From JAGVPT01 sp963827085 (GTDB lineage Bacteria > Bacteroidota > Ignavibacteria > UBA10030 > UBA8401), in assembly GCA_963827085.1 (NCBI GenBank), contig CAWGZY010000001.1:248001-312000 (forward strand): a stretch of 64,000 nucleotides of DNA. The letters are read 5' to 3'. This document shows, one piece after another, positions 53,712-62,763 of this stretch; position 1 is the stretch's first letter, and the number at the start of each line of letters is the position of its first letter. The notes under the pieces were generated by a model that had not been told where the DNA came from, made no database searches, and was given only the letters and a program-made list of their open reading frames with translations. The translations under genes and the position numbers were made by a program.

Positions 53712-54058
53712 TTTTGGTCAGGGAAGCAAGGGAGAGAAAAAAGTGCGGTAGCGTCTTAATTTAGGATAAGTGTGAAGCTTGCTCACGCAAAGTCGCTAAG
53801 CCGCAAAGAGAATGGATATGTTTCCCTTGCGGCTTAGCGTCTGGCGAAGCCATCCCCTTGGACTTTGTTTTAATTAAGACATTACTAAAAAAGTGGTGTG
53901 GTACCATGTGTGGGGCTGTCGAACGCCTTTTCGATTTACTTTGCCAAACATTTCAAAATATCGTGATTACTCTGACAAGGTGTCCGACATCTGCTATCTT
54001 GCAAATAAAACTTTATATCGCTATTCTTCATTGAGAATATTTCAGGTTTAATCGGCAA
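53712..54058. other. Divergent rlmN/uvrA intergenic region
   Basis: Holds the MITE at 53747-53886 and about 170 bases upstream of uvrA. GTCCGACATCT at about 53980 resembles short motifs near 35245 and 41583. No gene recognised. Confidence 0.5.
53747..53886. mobile_element. MITE copy 1 (GGTAG-TGTC family), diverged
   Basis: Left end GGTAGCGTCTTAATTTAGG; right end on the minus strand AGTAATGTCTTAATT. Direct repeats AAAAAAGTG flank it (53737-53745, 53887-53895). Inside are GTGTGAAGCTTGCTCACGCAAAG and 8-nt words CGCAAAGT, CGCTAAGC, CGCAAAGA, paired with CCCTTGCGGCTTAGCGTCT. The sequence is closely related to 59085-59244. Confidence 0.8.
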
Positions 54059-56902
54059 ATGAATATGGCAAAAAAAGAACAAGCGACACTTTCTGCAAAA
54101 GAGAACGACGCACCTCCCGCCGCGAAAAATGTGCTCAGCATTCGCGGTGCCCGCGTTCATAATCTCAAAAATATCAGCATCGATATTCCACGGAACAAGC
54201 TTGTCGTCATCACCGGCGTGAGCGGTTCGGGGAAGTCGAGCCTCGCGTTTGATACGATCTATGCAGAAGGGCAACGGCGGTATGTCGAAAGCCTCTCGTC
54301 GTACGCCCGCCAATTTCTGGAACGCATGGACAAGCCTGATGTCGATCTGATCACGGGAATGAGCCCGGCAATCGCCATCGAACAGAAAACCAACACGCGT
54401 AATCCCCGTTCAACGGTAGCCACGACAACCGAAATCTACGATTACCTCCGCCTCCTCTTTGCACGCGTCGGAAAAACGTACTGCCGGGTTTGCGGAAGAA
54501 TCATTACCAGGGATTCGGTCCATTCCGTGGTCGACCGCGTTACGCAAGAAGCGGAAGGGGCGAAATTCTTTATCACGTTCCCGATGCGGGAACACGAAGG
54601 ACATTCGCTGAAAGAAGAACTCGCCGCGCTGAAGAAGCGCGGCTTCTTCCGGTTGGTAGTGAACGGTGAATTGATCGATCTGAACGAACGTTCATACACC
54701 TCATCAAAGAGGGGGATTTTTGTTCTCGTCGACCGTTTTGTCCTTCGGAAGAACGAAAAGGCGAGTGAAACACGTCTTGCAGATTCGCTTCAGACTGCGT
54801 TCGTGGAAGGCGACGGCTACGCCACAATCTATAATCTTGGAACGAAGGAGCAACTTTCTTTCAATCAGCATTTCGAATGCCCGGTCGACCATATTCGGTA
54901 TGAAGAGCCGGAACCGCATCTCTTCTCGTTCAACAATCCGATCGGCGCGTGCCCGAAATGCCAGGGGTTCGGCCGTGCCGTCGGTCTGGACATGGACTTG
55001 ATCGTCCCTAATAAAGAAAAATCGCTGCGCGACGGCGCCATCCAGCCTTGGACAACTCCGAAGTTCCGTGAAAATCTTCGCGACCTCTTTTCGATCGCGG
55101 CTGAAGCAAGAGTTCCGATGAATGTGCCGTTTGCAAAACTCACGCCGGAACAGTTAAATATTGTCATGAACGGGTACGGCCGCCAATTCGACGGGATCAA
55201 CGGATTTTTCAAAATGGTTGAACGGAAGGCGTACAAAATTCAGTACCGTGTGCTCTTGAGTAAGTATCGCGGATACACGACGTGCGATGAGTGCGGCGGG
55301 GCTCGTCTGCGCAAGGACGCACTCGATGTAAAAATATGCGGGACAACGATCGCCGGCCTCGTGGAAATGACTATTGAAGCGGCGGATGAATTTTTCAAAA
55401 AAGCCGAATTCTCTGATTTTGAATTGAGCATCTGCAAAAGGATCCTGGAGGAGATCCAAAAACGACTTCGGTATTTGGTCGACGTCGGACTCGGCTATCT
55501 AACGCTTGACCGGCTTTCGTCGACTCTCTCGGGAGGCGAATCGCAGCGCATCAACCTGGCGACCTCTATCGGTTCGTCGCTCGTCGGTTCAATCTATGTT
55601 CTTGACGAGCCGAGCATCGGCCTTCATCCGCTCGACAACGACCGGTTGATTCGCATCCTTAAATCTCTCCGCGATATCGGCAATACTGTGTTGGTGGTCG
55701 AGCACGATTCCGATATGATGAGAGAAGCGGATGTTCTTATCGATATGGGACCGAAGGCGGGCGAGCGCGGCGGCGAGATTACGTTTTCCGGGACGTACGA
55801 TGAGGCCGTCGAGGATGCGTCTTCTCTTACAGGAAAATACCTAAGCGGAAAGTTGTCGATTCCTGTGCCGAAAACGAGGAGGAAGCAAAACAAAAGATCT
55901 TTAATGGTGCTGAATGCATTTCATCACAACCTAAAAAATATCGACGTAACAATTCCGTTGAACTTGTTTGTGTGCGTTACCGGCGTCAGCGGCTCCGGGA
56001 AGAGCACACTCGTTCACGAAGTTCTGTACGAAGGATTGAAAAAGAAACTTCAGGGACAAAGCGGGGGAATTGTCGGAGCCGCATCGATTGAAGGAAGCGA
56101 ACATTTCTCGTCCGTGGAACTCGTCGACCAGTCGCCTATCGGTCGTTCGCCCCGGTCCAATCCCATCACGTACATCAAGGCGTTTGAACTGATCCGTGAT
56201 CTGCTCGCCAATACTCAGGCGGCAAAAATTCACGGTCATGCACCGGGGTATTTTTCATTCAATGTGCCCGGAGGACGGTGCGAAACGTGCGAGGGGGACG
56301 GCGTCCAGAAGATTGAAATGCAGTTCATGGCGGACCTGTACCTCACATGCGAGAGCTGTAAAGGCAAACGGTACAAAAAGGAAGCCCTTGACATTCGGTA
56401 CAACGGAAAAAATGTTGACGATATTCTTTCCATGACGGTAAACGAGGCGATCGATTTTTTCAGAAGCCATGCCGACGGAAAACGTGTTGCGCAGAAACTC
56501 ACAATTCTGGACGACGTGGGGCTCGGATACCTGAGGCTCGGCCAGCCCGCAACGACGTTATCGGGGGGTGAAGCACAGCGCGTGAAGCTCGCCGCGCATT
56601 TGACCGCACAGTTCGATGGACAGACGCTCTTCATTTTCGACGAACCGACGACCGGTTTGCATTTTGACGACATCTCGAAATTGTTGAAGTGCTTCGACGC
56701 GCTTCTCGACGCAGGACATTCTCTCCTCGTTATCGAGCACAATCTCGATGTCATTAAGTGTGCCGATTTTGTTATCGACCTTGGTCCGGGGGGAGGTGTG
56801 AACGGCGGCAAAGTAGTCGCGACGGGAAGCCCGGAAGAAATTGCGGCGAGCGCTCAATCCTACACCGGACAATTTTTGAAGAAAATTCTCCCCTCAAAAT
56901 AA
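54059..56902 (+). CDS. uvrA: Excinuclease ABC subunit A
   Basis: 947 residues, the normal size. First ATPase: GVSGSGKSSLAFDTIYAEGQ; DNA-binding and zinc region with CRVCGR; CPKCQGFGRAVG; first signature LSGGESQRINLA with VLDEPSIGLHP. Second ATPase: GVSGSGKSTLVHEVLYEGL, zinc module GGRCETCEGDGV and CESCKGKRY, second signature LSGGEAQRVKLA with IFDEPTTGLHFDD. UvrA recognises bulky DNA damage as a dimer and loads UvrB. Two ATGs (54059, 54065) are possible starts. Confidence 0.98.
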   Translation: MNMAKKEQATLSAKENDAPPAAKNVLSIRGARVHNLKNISIDIPRNKLVVITGVSGSGKSSLAFDTIYAEGQRRYVESLSSYARQFLERMDKPDVDLITGMSPAIAIEQKTNTRNPRSTVATTTEIYDYLRLLFARVGKTYCRVCGRIITRDSVHSVVDRVTQEAEGAKFFITFPMREHEGHSLKEELAALKKRGFFRLVVNGELIDLNERSYTSSKRGIFVLVDRFVLRKNEKASETRLADSLQTAFVEGDGYATIYNLGTKEQLSFNQHFECPVDHIRYEEPEPHLFSFNNPIGACPKCQGFGRAVGLDMDLIVPNKEKSLRDGAIQPWTTPKFRENLRDLFSIAAEARVPMNVPFAKLTPEQLNIVMNGYGRQFDGINGFFKMVERKAYKIQYRVLLSKYRGYTTCDECGGARLRKDALDVKICGTTIAGLVEMTIEAADEFFKKAEFSDFELSICKRILEEIQKRLRYLVDVGLGYLTLDRLSSTLSGGESQRINLATSIGSSLVGSIYVLDEPSIGLHPLDNDRLIRILKSLRDIGNTVLVVEHDSDMMREADVLIDMGPKAGERGGEITFSGTYDEAVEDASSLTGKYLSGKLSIPVPKTRRKQNKRSLMVLNAFHHNLKNIDVTIPLNLFVCVTGVSGSGKSTLVHEVLYEGLKKKLQGQSGGIVGAASIEGSEHFSSVELVDQSPIGRSPRSNPITYIKAFELIRDLLANTQAAKIHGHAPGYFSFNVPGGRCETCEGDGVQKIEMQFMADLYLTCESCKGKRYKKEALDIRYNGKNVDDILSMTVNEAIDFFRSHADGKRVAQKLTILDDVGLGYLRLGQPATTLSGGEAQRVKLAAHLTAQFDGQTLFIFDEPTTGLHFDDISKLLKCFDALLDAGHSLLVIEHNLDVIKCADFVIDLGPGGGVNGGKVVATGSPEEIAASAQSYTGQFLKKILPSK

Positions 56903-56989
56903 AAAAATCGCCCTGCATAGTAAGAAACAAGGCGGTTGTTGTACGAGCAAAAGCTCATTGAGATCGTTGAATGCCGGAGTGCCGTGCTG

Positions 56990-57748
56990 CTAAAACGGCG
57001 AACCGAGGTTCAGCGTAATAAAAAATCCTCCAAAATCTTTCATCTTTTCTACTGAACCGTCAGGGTTCTGCATACTGGCGATTCCCTGCTGGAAATATTC
57101 AAAATAGTAGCGGATGTTAATTCCGGTTAATGTTCCTCTGTCGGAACCGAAGAAAGCGCCGAACCCGACGTAGCCGCCGGCTGTGTAATACGCCTGTCCA
57201 TATTTGATGCTGCTGAAGAACTCTAGGTCGTACGGTGTTGTGCACACTATCGTCGGTCCGACAACCGCGTTGACATACGGACGGAAATTATCGACGATGT
57301 CGTCGGCAAAGAGCCGGTACTGCACGCCGACATGAATGGGGATCATGAGAAACCGGTTGATCTTCCCGGGTACGTACGTCTGTCCATAGATCGTCTCCAC
57401 TTGAACCTCGTTCGGGTCATTGACTTCTGAGAAACCGATTGTCAAGGTTCCGAACAAATCCTCCGAGTATTGATGACGATAAAATCCTCCAAGCCCGAAC
57501 CCATTGTTGGCGAGCAGAATGTCTACTCCCCCGGCATCGGCCAGGAAGGCAGTCTGCTGCGGGATTATCAGATTCTTGTCGGGGGATTCAAAGACAATGT
57601 TCGTATCAGGGATGCTCTTGTAATCCATTCCTTCAGCCGGGGAAAATACTGTTTTCCCTGAAGCGGCATCCTGCGAATAGGAAACAGCGGCCGAGAAAAG
57701 AAGGATCGCCAACACACGGCGCGTTTGGGAAAATAGAGTTGGTTCCAT
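56990..57748 (-). CDS. Predicted outer-membrane or surface beta-protein
   Basis: 252 residues from the ATG at 57748 (AGGAG six bases upstream); the frame is open to 57772. Signal peptide AILLFSAAVSYSQ. The mature protein is beta-rich with alternating aromatic strands: GGVDILLANNGFGLGGFYRH, LFGTLTIGFSEV, GGYVGFGAFFGSDRG, GINIRYYFEYF and an ending GGFFITLNLGSPF. It resembles small eight-stranded outer-membrane barrels. Convergent with uvrA. No specific function. Confidence 0.72.
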   Translation of the reverse strand: MEPTLFSQTRRVLAILLFSAAVSYSQDAASGKTVFSPAEGMDYKSIPDTNIVFESPDKNLIIPQQTAFLADAGGVDILLANNGFGLGGFYRHQYSEDLFGTLTIGFSEVNDPNEVQVETIYGQTYVPGKINRFLMIPIHVGVQYRLFADDIVDNFRPYVNAVVGPTIVCTTPYDLEFFSSIKYGQAYYTAGGYVGFGAFFGSDRGTLTGINIRYYFEYFQQGIASMQNPDGSVEKMKDFGGFFITLNLGSPF

Positions 57749-57816
57749 GCTCTGCTCCTGCAATAGACTCAACTATAAATACAAAATCGAGGGTGATTAG
57801 TTCCTGATATCGATGT

Positions 57817-58998
57817 TTATTCGACCGAAAGTAAGGCGAATTTCAAATACTTAGTTTCAGGCATTGCGGGCAATGTTGGATGGTCAGGCGCAGCCCCGCC
57901 AAAATGCAGCAACCTTGCCTTCCTACCCGCTTTGACAGCACTATCGTTGATTATGTTTAAAAACGTTTCTTCGGAAATGTGATGCGAACACGATGCCGTT
58001 GCGAGAACCCCGCCGCTGCGAAGGATTTTCAATGCGTTAGTGTTGAGTTCTTTGTAACCTTTCACTGCAGTTGCCACCGTTTTTCTATTCTTCGTAAAGG
58101 ATGGCGGATCGAGGATGACAAGGTCGTATGCTTTCTTCTGTTCAACCTCTGCGGTCAGCGTTGCGAACGCGTCGGCGCACGTGAAGGTCATGGAATGTAC
58201 ATTGTTCAGCGTCGCGTTCACTTTTGATTTTTCGATCGCGAACTCCGAGCTGTCAACGCCCGAGGCGCTTTTCGCTCCGTAGTGAGCGGCGTAAAGCCCG
58301 AATCCCCCTTCATTGCAAAAGCAATCGAGCACGGCGGCGTCCCTTGAAAACGGGCGGAGCGCGGCCCGATTATCTCGCTGGTCAAGGAAAAAACCGGTTT
58401 TTTGTCCTTCCAGTAAATCGACACGGAACTTGAGATCATGAAGTTCGATGATGGTTGGTTCAACGGTTCCACGAAGCACACCTTTACGCGACGGCAGTTC
58501 TTCAAGGGAGCGGAGAGGTGATTCATTTCGTTCGACAATGCCGCGCGGGGAAAAAATCGAGACGAGGACATCACAAATAAGCGTCAGCCGGGAATCCATT
58601 CCGGCGGAGAATGTCTGGACGGAGAGGTATTCGTTGTATCGGTCTATAATGAGCCCCGAAAGGAAATCGCTTTCTCCGTGAACGACGCGGTAGGCTCCGT
58701 TCTTCGGGTACAATTTTTTTCGTAATGAAAGGGCTGAAAGAATACGCCGTTCGAAGAATTTAAAATCGATGTCTTCTTCTTCCGCTGAAAGAAACCGCGC
58801 TGCGATGAGGGAGTGCGAATTGTAAAATCCGGTGCCCATCCGCTTCATGTCGTGGCGAAAAATCTCGACGATATCGCCGCTTTTTGGGGCGCCGTTCACC
58901 GCGTGAATTTCGTTGCTGAACACCCACTGGTGTCCGGCCTGGATGCGGCGTTCTTCGTTCTTCTTAAGGACAATATTTTTTTTGTGGATAATCGGCAT
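57817..58998 (-). CDS. Class I SAM-dependent rRNA methyltransferase (RlmI-like)
   Basis: 393 residues. N-terminal PUA-like domain (LKKNEERRIQAGHQWVFSNE, GTGFYNSHSLIAAR), central EEHMT-type linker (GLIIDRYNEYLSVQTFSAGM, LEGQKTGFFLDQRDNRA) and C-terminal Rossmann methyltransferase with VLDCFCNEGGFGLYA and LVILDPPSFTK. This order is that of RlmI (23S rRNA m5C1962) and its relatives. Target base not deduced. Confidence 0.93.
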   Translation of the reverse strand: MPIIHKKNIVLKKNEERRIQAGHQWVFSNEIHAVNGAPKSGDIVEIFRHDMKRMGTGFYNSHSLIAARFLSAEEEDIDFKFFERRILSALSLRKKLYPKNGAYRVVHGESDFLSGLIIDRYNEYLSVQTFSAGMDSRLTLICDVLVSIFSPRGIVERNESPLRSLEELPSRKGVLRGTVEPTIIELHDLKFRVDLLEGQKTGFFLDQRDNRAALRPFSRDAAVLDCFCNEGGFGLYAAHYGAKSASGVDSSEFAIEKSKVNATLNNVHSMTFTCADAFATLTAEVEQKKAYDLVILDPPSFTKNRKTVATAVKGYKELNTNALKILRSGGVLATASCSHHISEETFLNIINDSAVKAGRKARLLHFGGAAPDHPTLPAMPETKYLKFALLSVE

Positions 58999-59441
58999 AA
59001 TCTTTTAATCAGAAACCTTGTCAAGGTTCTTTTCATACGCAAAGTATCAAGAAAGAGAAGGAATGTCAAGGAAAGCAGACATCGGGTAGTGTCCTAATTT
59101 AGGAAAGGTGTGAAGCTTGCTCACGCAAAGATGCTAAGGCGCAAAGAGAATGCATATGTTTCCCTTGCGGCTTAGCGTCTTTGCGCGATATTTTCAGCAC
59201 TCTGTAAAAGGTCCCTTGGGCTTTGTTCTAATTAGGACACTACCAGACATCGGGATATCGGATACTTTATCAATGGAATCGCGGTCCGTTGAAATGTTTC
59301 GTATGGCAAATCTCGAAAGTACATGACATCTGCCCAGCGTTAACAGCACTCAAAATGCTCTTGCAACACAGACCGCCGTTTCGTATATTTTTATGAACGC
59401 GGCACCACTGAACCTGAAACTTTTTTTTATCGGAGATGATT
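58999..59441. other. Divergent methyltransferase/aldolase region with MITE
   Basis: Dominated by the MITE at 59085-59244 with its target duplication. The remaining 190 bases before the aldolase hold no gene; AT-rich stretch TCGTATATTTTTATG (around 59382) could contain promoter elements. Confidence 0.5.
59085..59244. mobile_element. MITE copy 2 (GGTAGTGTCC family), intact TIR and TSD
   Basis: 160 bp. The left end GGTAGTGTCCTAATT and right end AATTAGGACACTACC are perfect inverted repeats of 15 bp. AGACATCG stands on both sides (59077-59084 and 59245-59252), an 8-bp (possibly 9-bp) target duplication. Inside: 8-nt words CGCAAAGA, TGCTAAGG, CGCAAAGA and the opposing CCTTGCGGCTTAGCGTCTTT. No coding capacity, so it depends on a transposase elsewhere. 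Confidence 0.92.
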
Positions 59442-60497
59442 ATGGCTTTAGATTTAGAGAAACTCTTGGGGGCTGATGCAAAGTTGTTGCTTCAGCACAA
59501 ATGCACAACGATTCCAAAAGAATCGCTTCACCTGCCCGGTCCCGATTACGTCGATTCCGTCTACGCACTGTCCGACCGTCCGACACCTGTTTTGAAAAGT
59601 CTACAGGCGTTATTTGACCACGGACGCCTGGCAAAGACAGGGTATCTGTCCATTCTTCCCGTCGATCAGGGGATTGAGCATTCCGGAGGCGCTTCATTTG
59701 CCCCGAACCCTGCGTACTTCGACCCGGAGAATATTGTGAAACTGGCGATCGAAGGAGGAGCGAATGCCGTCGCATCGACGCTCGGCATCCTCGGCGCTGT
59801 CTCGAGAAAATACGCGCACAAAATTCCGTTCATATTGAAAATCAATCACAACGAATTTCTTTCGTATCCAAACACATACGACCAGACGCTGTTTGCCAGC
59901 GTGAAGCAGGCGTATTGGATGGGTGCAGTCGCGGTTGGCGCAACGGTCTATTACGGCTCGGCTGAATCCCGCAGGCAGATTTGGGAAGTGAGCCAGGCAT
60001 TTCAACATGCGCATGAGCTCGGAATGGGAACGATCTTATGGTGCTATATGCGCAACAATGCATTTAAGACGAAAGAAAAAGACTACCACGTTTCCGCCGA
60101 CCTTACAGGGCAGGCGAACCATCTCGGCGTCACGATTGAAGCTGACATCATCAAACAAAAACTGCCCGAGAACAACGGCGGCTACACCGCACTCAATTTT
60201 GGCAAGACGAGCAAGTTGGTGTATGAGAAATTGACTACCGACAATCCGATCGATCTCACGCGCTACCAGGTGGCAAATTGCTACATGGGCCGGGCGGGAT
60301 TGATCAATTCCGGCGGTGCCTCATCCGGCGCGAGCGACCTTGCGGAAGCCGTCCGTACAGCAGTGATCAACAAACGTGCAGGAGGGATGGGACTGATTTC
60401 CGGACGCAAAGCATTCCAGCGGCCGATGAGCGAGGGAGTGCAAATCCTTAATGCAATTCAGGATGTGTACCTTTCGAAAGAAGTGGCCGTTGCATAA
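59442..60497 (+). CDS. Class I fructose-bisphosphate aldolase (DhnA/FbaB type)
   Basis: 351 residues from the ATG at 59442 (CGGAG six bases upstream). LSILPVDQGIEHSGGASFAP is the N-terminal signature of the DhnA-type class I aldolases, followed by IPFILKINHNEFL, MGAVAVGATVYYGS, KEKDYHVSADLTGQA and LINSGGASSGASDL. It cleaves fructose-1,6-bisphosphate by a Schiff-base mechanism. Length matches the family. Preceded by a MITE-containing gap and followed by a strong terminator. Confidence 0.93.
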   Translation: MALDLEKLLGADAKLLLQHKCTTIPKESLHLPGPDYVDSVYALSDRPTPVLKSLQALFDHGRLAKTGYLSILPVDQGIEHSGGASFAPNPAYFDPENIVKLAIEGGANAVASTLGILGAVSRKYAHKIPFILKINHNEFLSYPNTYDQTLFASVKQAYWMGAVAVGATVYYGSAESRRQIWEVSQAFQHAHELGMGTILWCYMRNNAFKTKEKDYHVSADLTGQANHLGVTIEADIIKQKLPENNGGYTALNFGKTSKLVYEKLTTDNPIDLTRYQVANCYMGRAGLINSGGASSGASDLAEAVRTAVINKRAGGMGLISGRKAFQRPMSEGVQILNAIQDVYLSKEVAVA

Positions 60498-60598
60498 ATG
60501 AAACTTTCGCAGGATGCGGATGTGAGCAGCCTGCAGATGCACGTTTTTGAGAGACGATACAATAACACGTGAAGCACATTCACATTCGGACATGAACG

Positions 60599-60622
60599 GG
60601 CGTCCCGCCGTGGCGGGACGCC
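60599..60622 (+). terminator. Rho-independent terminator after aldolase
   Basis: GGCGTCCCGCC and GGCGGGACGCC pair perfectly over 11 bp around a two-base centre, followed by TTCTTTATTTTTGTT. It lies 100 bases after the aldolase stop and ends 18 bases before the cation transporter start. Confidence 0.85.
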
Positions 60623-60640
60623 TTCTTTATTTTTGTTCTC

Positions 60641-62026
60641 ATGGAATATTCGTCAAGGCAGGAGACTGAAAAATCGACGGTTGCGCTTTCGTCCATCGCC
60701 GGGGCGTTTTGTATTACCGGGTTGAAAATTACTGTCGGCGTCTGGACGGGGAGTCTGGGAATTTTGTCGGAAGCGGCCCATTCAGCGTTGGATTTGCTCG
60801 CCGCAATCATCACATTCCTCGCGGTGAAGTTCTCTGCAAAGCCAGCCGACAAAACGCATCTCTACGGACACGGAAAAATTGAGAGCTTTTCTGCGCTCAT
60901 TGAAACCGTGCTTCTTCTTGTCACCTGTTTCTGGATCATCAATGAAGCCATCAAACGCCTCGTGTTCCACAGCGTGGAAATAGAAGTAAATTTTTGGAGC
61001 TTCTTCGTTATTATCCTCTCGATTGTCGTCGATGTCTCCCGGTCTCGCGCATTGCATCGCGTCGCGCAAAAATACAAAAGCCAGGCGCTTGAAGCTGACG
61101 CTCTTCACTTTGGCACGGACGTTTGGAGTTCCGGCGTCGTGCTGCTCGGTTTGATGCTGACCCTGCTAAAGATTCCCGTTGCAGACTCGATCGCTGCATT
61201 GATTGTTGCCGTCATCGTCATCGGTGTTTCACTTTCGCTCGGCAAACGAACCATTGATGAACTTCTTGATCGTGCACCGGCCGGGATCGAAGAAGATGTG
61301 AAACGCATTGCTTCAGGATTGGAGGGGGTTCAAAACGTCGGGAATGTCCGCGTGAGAAATTCTGGTTCCAAAACATTTGTCGACCTGACCCTGCACCTGA
61401 AACGCACGCTTCCTTTTGAGACGGCAAATGCCCTTGTTCACGTCGTTGAGAACGAAATTCAGAAAATTCTGCCCAATGCAGATATTATCATCCATCCAGA
61501 GCCGACCGAGACATCCGACGAAACCATTGTGGACAAAGTAAAGTTGATGATGTCAAAGAACGGGCTCAGTGCACATGACGTGCAGGCCTTTCAGGTCGAC
61601 GGGAAATATCAAGTCGAGTTTCACCTCGAATTCGAGCAGCAGCACGAATTTGTCCGTGCGCATACGATGGTCGATGAGATAGAGTCGCGTATCAAGAGCG
61701 AAATTCCGAATGTCGCGTCTGTCGTTGTCCATATTGAAGATTCGCAGGAAAGGGTCGTTGAATCGGTAGACATTACCCGGATGTCGCAGGAGCTTATCGA
61801 AAAAATCACAGAGCTTGCGCGATCGCAGCAGGGCATCCAGGAATGCAGCATTCTTTCCGTCCTTGACGTCAAAGGAAAATACCGCGTGGCAATGAAGTGC
61901 ATTGTCGATAAGAAGCTTTCGCTCGAGGATGTTCATACAATCTCTACAGCGCTGGAAAACAAGATCATGGTAGTGTTCCCGCGCATCAAAGAAATCAATA
62001 TCCACGCGGAGCCATCTGTAGAGTGA
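60641..62026 (+). CDS. Cation diffusion facilitator with triple C-terminal domain
   Basis: 461 residues, much longer than the usual 300. Six transmembrane helices; the metal site is formed by His47/Asp51 (SEAAHSALDLL) and His156/Asp160 (ALHFGTDVW). YGHGKIESFSALIE is the typical cytosolic loop. After residue 210 come three ferredoxin-like ZT-dimer domains (about 215-285, 293-365, 378-457), of which ordinary members have one: NADIIIHPEP, NVASVVVHIED and RIKEINIHAEP each end a unit. Exports Zn, Fe, Mn or a similar ion. The ATG follows a terminator hairpin by 18 bases. Confidence 0.9.
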   Translation: MEYSSRQETEKSTVALSSIAGAFCITGLKITVGVWTGSLGILSEAAHSALDLLAAIITFLAVKFSAKPADKTHLYGHGKIESFSALIETVLLLVTCFWIINEAIKRLVFHSVEIEVNFWSFFVIILSIVVDVSRSRALHRVAQKYKSQALEADALHFGTDVWSSGVVLLGLMLTLLKIPVADSIAALIVAVIVIGVSLSLGKRTIDELLDRAPAGIEEDVKRIASGLEGVQNVGNVRVRNSGSKTFVDLTLHLKRTLPFETANALVHVVENEIQKILPNADIIIHPEPTETSDETIVDKVKLMMSKNGLSAHDVQAFQVDGKYQVEFHLEFEQQHEFVRAHTMVDEIESRIKSEIPNVASVVVHIEDSQERVVESVDITRMSQELIEKITELARSQQGIQECSILSVLDVKGKYRVAMKCIVDKKLSLEDVHTISTALENKIMVVFPRIKEINIHAEPSVE

Positions 62027-62036
62027 ATTGTTGAAA

Positions 62037-62076
62037 ATTCAGAATACAGAATACAGAACTCAGCACCAAAAACCAA
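62037..62076. repeat. AATACAG-type heptamer repeat
   Basis: Units AATTCAG, AATACAG, AATACAG, AACTCAG, then CACCAAA, AACCAAA. It fills the gap between the cation transporter and the HAD phosphatase. Same words as 510-578, but here only one arm is visible. Confidence 0.8.
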
Positions 62077-62088
62077 AGACATTACACT

Positions 62089-62763
62089 TTGAATCTATCC
62101 AATACCCCGCATCGCCTACGATGCGTCATCTTCGACATGGACGGCACATTGACGCAAACGAATCAGCTCATATTTGAGTCGTTCAACCATATTGCCGAGA
62201 AATACATTAACAAACGGTTGACGCCGAAGGAGATCGTTGCGCTCTTCGGGCCGCCGGAAGAGGAAGCAGTTGAGAACATGATCGGCTCGCAGCACATCGA
62301 TAGCGCAATGAACGAGTACTATCATTTTTATCAGAATCGTCATAACGACTTGGCGTCGCTGTATCCAGGCATTAAAGAGCTGCTGGAATTTGTAAAGAAA
62401 AATGGCATTCTTGTTGCTCTTTTTACCGGCAAGGGACGTCGCACGACGGAAATTACTCTCCATGAATTTGGCATCAAGCAGTACTTCGACATTGTGATAA
62501 CGGGTGATGATGTCGACCATTTTAAGCCGTCCGGGGACGGGATCAGGAAAATAATGCACGCGTACTCACTTCGGCCCGATGAAGTTTTGATGGTTGGGGA
62601 TGCGGTCGCTGACATTACAGCCGCTCGCGAGTGCGGAGTGCCTATCGCTTCCGTCGTATGGGATTCGTACGGCAAAGAGATGGTGATGAAGGCAAAGACG
62701 GATTTTCTGTTCCATAGTGTCGGCGAATTTCGCACGTGGATAGAACAAACGCTCCTCCAATGA
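62089..62763 (+). CDS. HAD hydrolase, phosphoglycolate-phosphatase-like
   Basis: 224 residues from a TTG at 62089; no ATG lies between the preceding stop and motif I. Motif I CVIFDMDGTLTQT, motif II ALFTGKGRRT, motif III FKPSGDG, motif IV MVGDAVADITAA. The cap between motif I and II is helical (ESFNHIAEKYINKRLTPKEI), as in beta-phosphoglucomutase and phosphoglycolate phosphatase. Substrate unknown. Confidence 0.88.
   Translation: MNLSNTPHRLRCVIFDMDGTLTQTNQLIFESFNHIAEKYINKRLTPKEIVALFGPPEEEAVENMIGSQHIDSAMNEYYHFYQNRHNDLASLYPGIKELLEFVKKNGILVALFTGKGRRTTEITLHEFGIKQYFDIVITGDDVDHFKPSGDGIRKIMHAYSLRPDEVLMVGDAVADITAARECGVPIASVVWDSYGKEMVMKAKTDFLFHSVGEFRTWIEQTLLQ

Noticed and set aside
56903..56989. Terminator between uvrA and the convergent surface-protein gene
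   Set aside because: TCGCC and GGCGG could pair, but the loop is long and there is no proper U run.
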